DNA from: Shinisaurus crocodilurus
Lineage: Eukaryota; Chordata; Lepidosauria; Squamata; Shinisauridae
NCBI GenBank assembly: GCA_021292165.1
Contig: CM037879.1
Span: forward strand, 247,629,797 to 247,693,796
Reading direction: 5' to 3'
Length of the DNA: 64,000 bases
In this document: in pieces, positions 36,362 to 42,300 of the stretch
Layout of the letters: each line of letters opens with the position of its first letter
Position numbering within the stretch: position 1 is the stretch's first letter
The notes under the pieces: generated by a model
Databases searched by the model: none
What the model saw: the letters and a program-made list of their open reading frames with translations, nothing else
What the model was told of the DNA's origin: nothing
Translations under genes and position numbers: made by a program

Positions 36362-39300
36362 CTAAATTATTGACTCTTGATGCTTCAGAAACCGACTTGC
36401 TGGCTTTTCATGTGTATCCAACTAAATGCGGGGAGAGTTTCATTAAAAGTGATACTTCCTAATATACCAATTTAGTAAGAAATGAAATGTTTGTCTACTT
36501 AGGACAATTTATTTTCTAGTTCTTGAATAATTGGTTTTGCAAACTTAAATTAGCAGGGCTTTTCTGACTCTTTTGATGTGTCCCAACTGTAAATCACTGA
36601 CCTGGTTTGCACAACATGATAGCTCACTATTAGACAGCCCTCAAATAACCCATGGCTTGTTTTAGGGTTATTTGAAGATTGTCTAACTCTCAAACAACCC
36701 CTGCTGCCTGGGTTCACACGACATGACAACCCACGGTAAGCCAGACGCCATGCAAAAATGGTGTGCGTAGGCTCCCAGCACCTTACAACAACCCCCATGT
36801 GTAAATTAACCCATGGTGAGCTGTCATGTCATGCGAACCAGCTCCGTGTGAAGCCTGTTACCAAACTGATAAGTGTATTCTTTTGCAGGGATCACTTACA
36901 CTGGAAGAGAAGCAAAAGTTAGCAAAAGAACAGGAACAGGCACAAAAACTGAAAAGCCAGCAGCCACTTAAACCTCAGCCTCATGCAATCACTGCTCCAG
37001 TCAAACAGGTATGGATGCAGTGCCACGAGAGAACTCCTCATGGCAATATTTGGTCTTATAGCCACTAGGCACTAAAAGTATGTTCTATCCTGTATGACTT
37101 AAAATAGTTGTTATTCTCTTCATTTTGCATTTTTACACATGAATCCAAAATAGATGTTTTAATAAAATGATATGGAAGCAAATGGGTTAACTGAATAGTC
37201 TTTTTAAAAAAACAATTCAGATTATATTTTTTCAAAAGTCTGGGAAAACAGAAAGGACTTTGCCTTATGTCAAAAGAACAGAAGAATAGGTACCAGTCAA
37301 ATCTCCCTGAAAAAAATACTCCAAAGGTGGAGTGGCACAGTCTAAAATGCTTCCTATCAGTCACTGGCCACCTAACCTCACAAGGCAGGTGTATCTGGAG
37401 CAGGGCCTCCAAAGATGAGCTCGGAAAAGGGCAGGTTCATGTGGGAAAATGCAGTCCTTCAAATACCCTGGGCCATATAGGGTTCTAAATATAAGTGCCA
37501 GCGCTTTGAAATGTAGCTGTTTCCAAACTAATAAGATATGCTCTATGGGTTGAATCCAGACTAAGTTAGTTGCATTTAATCTGCATTGAAATCAATGCAG
37601 ACTAAGTCATGACTAACTTTTCATGTTGATTTCAATGGGACATAAAAGCAACTTGTCTGGATCCAACCCAATACGACCAACTCCAGTTAGTGCACAGTCC
37701 TATGGGGGTGCCCATAACCCTCCAAACTCAGAAGATTATGGACATCCTATACAGGGCAGGAAGAGTGTGGAGGCGAAGGTTGACTCCGCTCCGCACACCT
37801 TTTTCTCTGCAAAGCACTTAGACGGCCAATTTTGGCTGTCTAAGTGTGGTGCTTCGGAGTGGGAGGGGAGACTGAGGTGCCGCCAGGTTACATCACATCT
37901 TGGCGGTGCTGGTCTCCTCCCCTCCCTGCTCCCTAAAACCCTTCTCTGAGGTAACTCTTACAACGTCGGAGAAGCAGCTGGTGCAGTTCTTTCCATGCTG
38001 GCTGCAAGGGGAGGGAGGGGGATCCGAGCATGGATCCCCAGCTACGAGGTTGGAGGTTGGAGTGATTTTCCAATCTCCTGCCTGAGAATCCGAAAAAATC
38101 CTATGGCCATCTAGATGCTGTCTAGTGGCCATAGGATTGCGCTGCCCATAATCTTGCTTTATTTTATATTAATTGTAGCTTTCAAACAATCCTCAGAGGT
38201 AGCCCCGCGTATAATGAATTGAAGTAGTCTACTTTGGAGGTTACCAGAGCACAGAAAACTATGTCTAGGCAGGGACACAACTGGTGCACCAGCCATAGTT
38301 GGTGCTTTGTGCCACTTGTAGTGAATTTGTAGTGAAACCCAGTTTGGGAAAGGTATCTTATACATCACACTTTGGAGTTGTCCCTTCTCCCCCAGAGATC
38401 CTCCCAAGTTTGTTATTAAGCTCTTCCCAATGGTTGTTTTGAGTACCAGCTGGCTCCTCAGAATTGGAAACTTTCCCTCCCATATCACAGAGAAATAATG
38501 AGGGGTGAGCAGTTTTTAGGCGACAGTTGTTTGTTCTAGCTGCCAGTGCTGTATTTTTTCTCTTACTTATTATTTTATTTATTACCGTACATTTATATCC
38601 CGTCTTTTTTCCTGCAAAGAATCAGGGCGGCTTACATATTCCTCCTCCTCTCCATTTTATCCTCACAACAACCCTGTGAGGTAGGCTAGGCTGAGAGTCA
38701 GTGACTGGCCCAAAGTCACCCAGTGAGCTTCATGGCTGAGTGGGGACTAGAAACCCGATCTCCCAAGTCCTAGTCCAGCACTCTAACCACTACACAGACT
38801 GTACTATAGAGACACTGAGTGACATAAAAGCATTGCAGTAAGTACAATACATTTAAAACACTAGCCAAAATGATGGGCTGGAGTGGAGGAGTAACGATGT
38901 GCTTAGAAGTATGTACCCTAACCAAGGTGGCTACTTTAGAAATATAAACACATATATTGATCTTGTTTATTTTTATTTATTTATTTATTTATTATATTTA
39001 TCAATCGCCCATCTGGCCAGCCACCTGGCCACCCTGGGCGATGTACAATTAAACACAGCAAAACAACACAATAAAATATAATTAAAACAATATAAAAAAT
39101 TCTCATTAAAAACCTAACCCACCCCATATTCCCGCCTGAACAGCCATGTTTTTAATGCAGGGCGGAAGCTCATCACGGAGGGGGCATGGCGAAGGTCACT
39201 AGGGAGGGAGTTCCATAATGTGGGGGCCGCCACAGAGAAGGCCCTCTTCCTAGTCCCCACCAGCCTGGCTGCTCTGGCTGATGGGATAAGGAGAAGGCCG

Positions 39301-42300
39301 TCCGTGGCAGACCTTGTTGAGCGGCCTACTTGATGTTGCTGGAGGCGCTCCTTGAGATAAGCTGGGCCGGAGCCGTGTAGGGTTTTAAAGGTCAAAACCA
39401 ACACCTTGAATTCGGCTCGGCAAGCAACTGGTAGCCAGTGCAACTCATTAAGCACTGGCGTGATGTGATCACGCCGGCAGCTGCCCTTAATCAGGCGAGC
39501 CGCTGCGTTCTGTACCAGCTGAAGCTTCTGGACCGTCTTCAAGGGTAACCCCACGTAGAGCGCATTACAGTAGTCTAGGCGAGAGGAGACCAAGGCATGA
39601 ACCACTGATGGGAGCAGGTGATTAGGAAGGTAGGGGCGCAGCTGCCGTATCAGATGGAGTTGATACAGCGCCGCCCGGCTCACAGCTGCCACCTGAGCCT
39701 CCATGGACAGCTGGGAGTCTAGAATGACCCCCAAGCTGTGGACCTGGTCCTTCAGGGGTAGATGTACCCCATTCAGCACCAGGTCAACATTCCCTAACCT
39801 TCCCTTGTCCCCCACCAGAAGTACCTCGGTCTTGTCGGGGTTCAGTTTCAGCATGTTCCTTCCCATCCAGCCAGCCACTGACTCCAGGCACTTGGACAGG
39901 GTCTCAACGGCCAACCTCGGTGAGAACTTAAAACAGAGGTAGAGCTGCGTGTCATCCGCATACTGATGACACTGCACCCCAAACCTCCTGATGATAGCTC
40001 CCAGCGGCTTGAGGTAGATGTTGAATAACATCGGGGAGAGGATGGAACCCTGCGGCACTCCACAAGTGAGCAGCCGAGGGTCCGAAGCCTCCTCCCCGAG
40101 AACTACCCTCTGATACCTTCCAGAGAGGAAGGACCGGAACCACTGCAATACAGTGCCTCCCAAGCCCAACCCCTCCAGACGGTCCAGGAGGATACCATGG
40201 TCAATGGTATCAAAAGCCGCTGAGAGATCGAGGAGGACTAGAAAGGAGCATTCGCCCCTATCCAAAGCCCTCCTCATATCATCCACCAAGGCGACCAAGG
40301 CCGTCTCCGTCCCATGTCCAGACCTGAAGCCCGACTGGCACGGATCCAAATAATCGGCTTCATCCAAGTGTGCCTTCAACTGAGCACCCACCACCCGCTC
40401 GATCACCTTGCCCAGAAATGGTAAATTGGAGACTGGGCGAAAGTTGTTTAAATCCTGGGGATCCAAGGAGGGCTTCTTTAGAAGCGGTCTTATTACTGCC
40501 TCCTTGAGGGCTGATGGCATCACTCCCTCCTCGAGGGAGGCATTCACCACCGCCTTGATCCCCTCACCCAGTCTCTCCCTGCAGCTCATGATGAGCCAGG
40601 ACGGGCAAGGGTCAAGCAAGCAGGTGGTCAGCCTCACAGATGAAAGCACCTTGTCCACTTCATCAGAAGGAAGAAGCCGAAACCGATCCCACAAAACCGG
40701 TCTGCCATTGCCCTCCTCCCGCTCACTCCCTGTGTCCACGACGTACGATATCCCACTCCTAATCCGATCGATTTTATCTGCGAAGTGCTTCGCTAAAGCC
40801 TCACAGGAGGCTTTTGACTGTTCCAGTGGGTCCGGAGCGACTGGACCGACCAGACTCCGGACCACTTGGAACAGCCTCCTGGGGCAGCACTCTGCAGATG
40901 CAATGGAGGCAGCATAGAAATTCTTTTTTGCTGCCTTCACCGCCACCCGGCAGGCTGAAGATGCAGCTCTAACCCGTGTCCGATCATCTTCGGAGCGGGA
41001 ATTTCGCCATCAGCGCTCTAGCCTTCTCACCTCTTGTTTCAGAGCTCGCAGCGACAGAGTGAACCATGGCGCCGCGCGAGCTCTGTTTAGGCGAAGAGGG
41101 CGCTTCGGGGCAACTCGGTCTAATGCCCTGGTGATTGCAGCATTCCAGTCATTCACCAGGGTCTCGACCGAGCTACCGTTTGTGTGCTCCAATTCCCCAA
41201 GCGCGTTCAGGAATCCATCCGGATCCATAAGATGCCTGGGGCGGACCATTCTAATAGGTCCCTCACCCCTGCAGAGGGGTTGTGGCACCGAGAAATCCAA
41301 CCCCACCAGATAGTGATCTGACCATGACAAGGGGGTGGTGGATATACCCCCGATCTCCAGATCATTTCCCCCCTCTCCGGAAACAAAAACCAAGTCCAGT
41401 GCATGACCGGCTACATGGGTAGGTCCAGTTAATACAGGGTGCAGCTCCCAGGAAGCCATGGTCTCCATAAAGTCCTGAGGTGCCCCCGTGAGGGCAGCCC
41501 CCGAATGCACGTTGAATGAAGTCCCCCAGCACCACTAGCCTGGGGGACAACACACGCACATCGGAGACCACCTCCTGCACCTCGGCCAGGAAGTCTGTCG
41601 TGCAGCGGGGTGGACGGTACACGAGCAGAATCCCCAGGCTGCCCTTTGGACCCAACCTCCAGTACATGCACTCAATAAACTTGGTCTCCCGGAGAGGGAG
41701 TCTGGTGAGGACCAAGGACTCCCGGTAGATAACAGCCACTCCCCCTCCCCGTCCCCCAACCCTTGGCTGCTGGGCATACGAGAAACCGGCCGGACACAAG
41801 GCCGCCAGAGTAGGAGCAGCGGCCTCGTCCAGCCAGGTTTCCGTAACACATGCCAGGTCCGCACCCTCATCCATGATCAAGTCATGGATGAGAGATGTTT
41901 TTTGGGTAACGGACCTGGCATTGCACAACAGCAAACGCAGGGTGGGGGGAGGAGCAACACATCCCCCAGTTATCCCTTGGCTCTGGGCAGGCCCGGAACA
42001 AGGGATAGATATTAAGCATCGATCCCTTGTTCCCCTTACTCGGCGTGGCCTGCCCCTAGCACTCTGCCAACGCCTGCCGCTCAACGTTGGTACCGTTTGC
42101 CCCCCAGAACTCCCCCCCACTATCTCCCTGGGAGAGACACATGCCCCCTCGCTTCCGCCAATCAGGCGGGAGATCCACCCCTAAAATCAACCCCTAAAAA
42201 GCCCCAGCCCTTCAAAAAGGAAGGGCCTCTTAAAAACTCCCAGCCCCACCTATATCCCCAGCAGCAGGGGGACAGGCCCTCGCCCTCGTGCCACCCCCGA

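Larger units (their letters stand above)
32813..36888. other. SCYL2: SCYL2 intron 16: contents
   Basis: Holds a CR1 3' end (32819-33178), a decayed LINE tail (about 33545-33660, minus), diverged units of a CCCTGCTTCC repeat (33805-34720), an AAGTCCC palindrome (35225-35322), a tRNA SINE (35430-35640), a CA microsatellite (36319-36361) and a MITE (36601-36841). Nothing is recognised in 33180-33540, 34730-35220 or 35650-36000. Confidence 0.6.

Noticed and set aside
40408..40917. 169-codon plus-strand frame
   Set aside because: Antisense shadow of the LINE reverse transcriptase on the minus strand.
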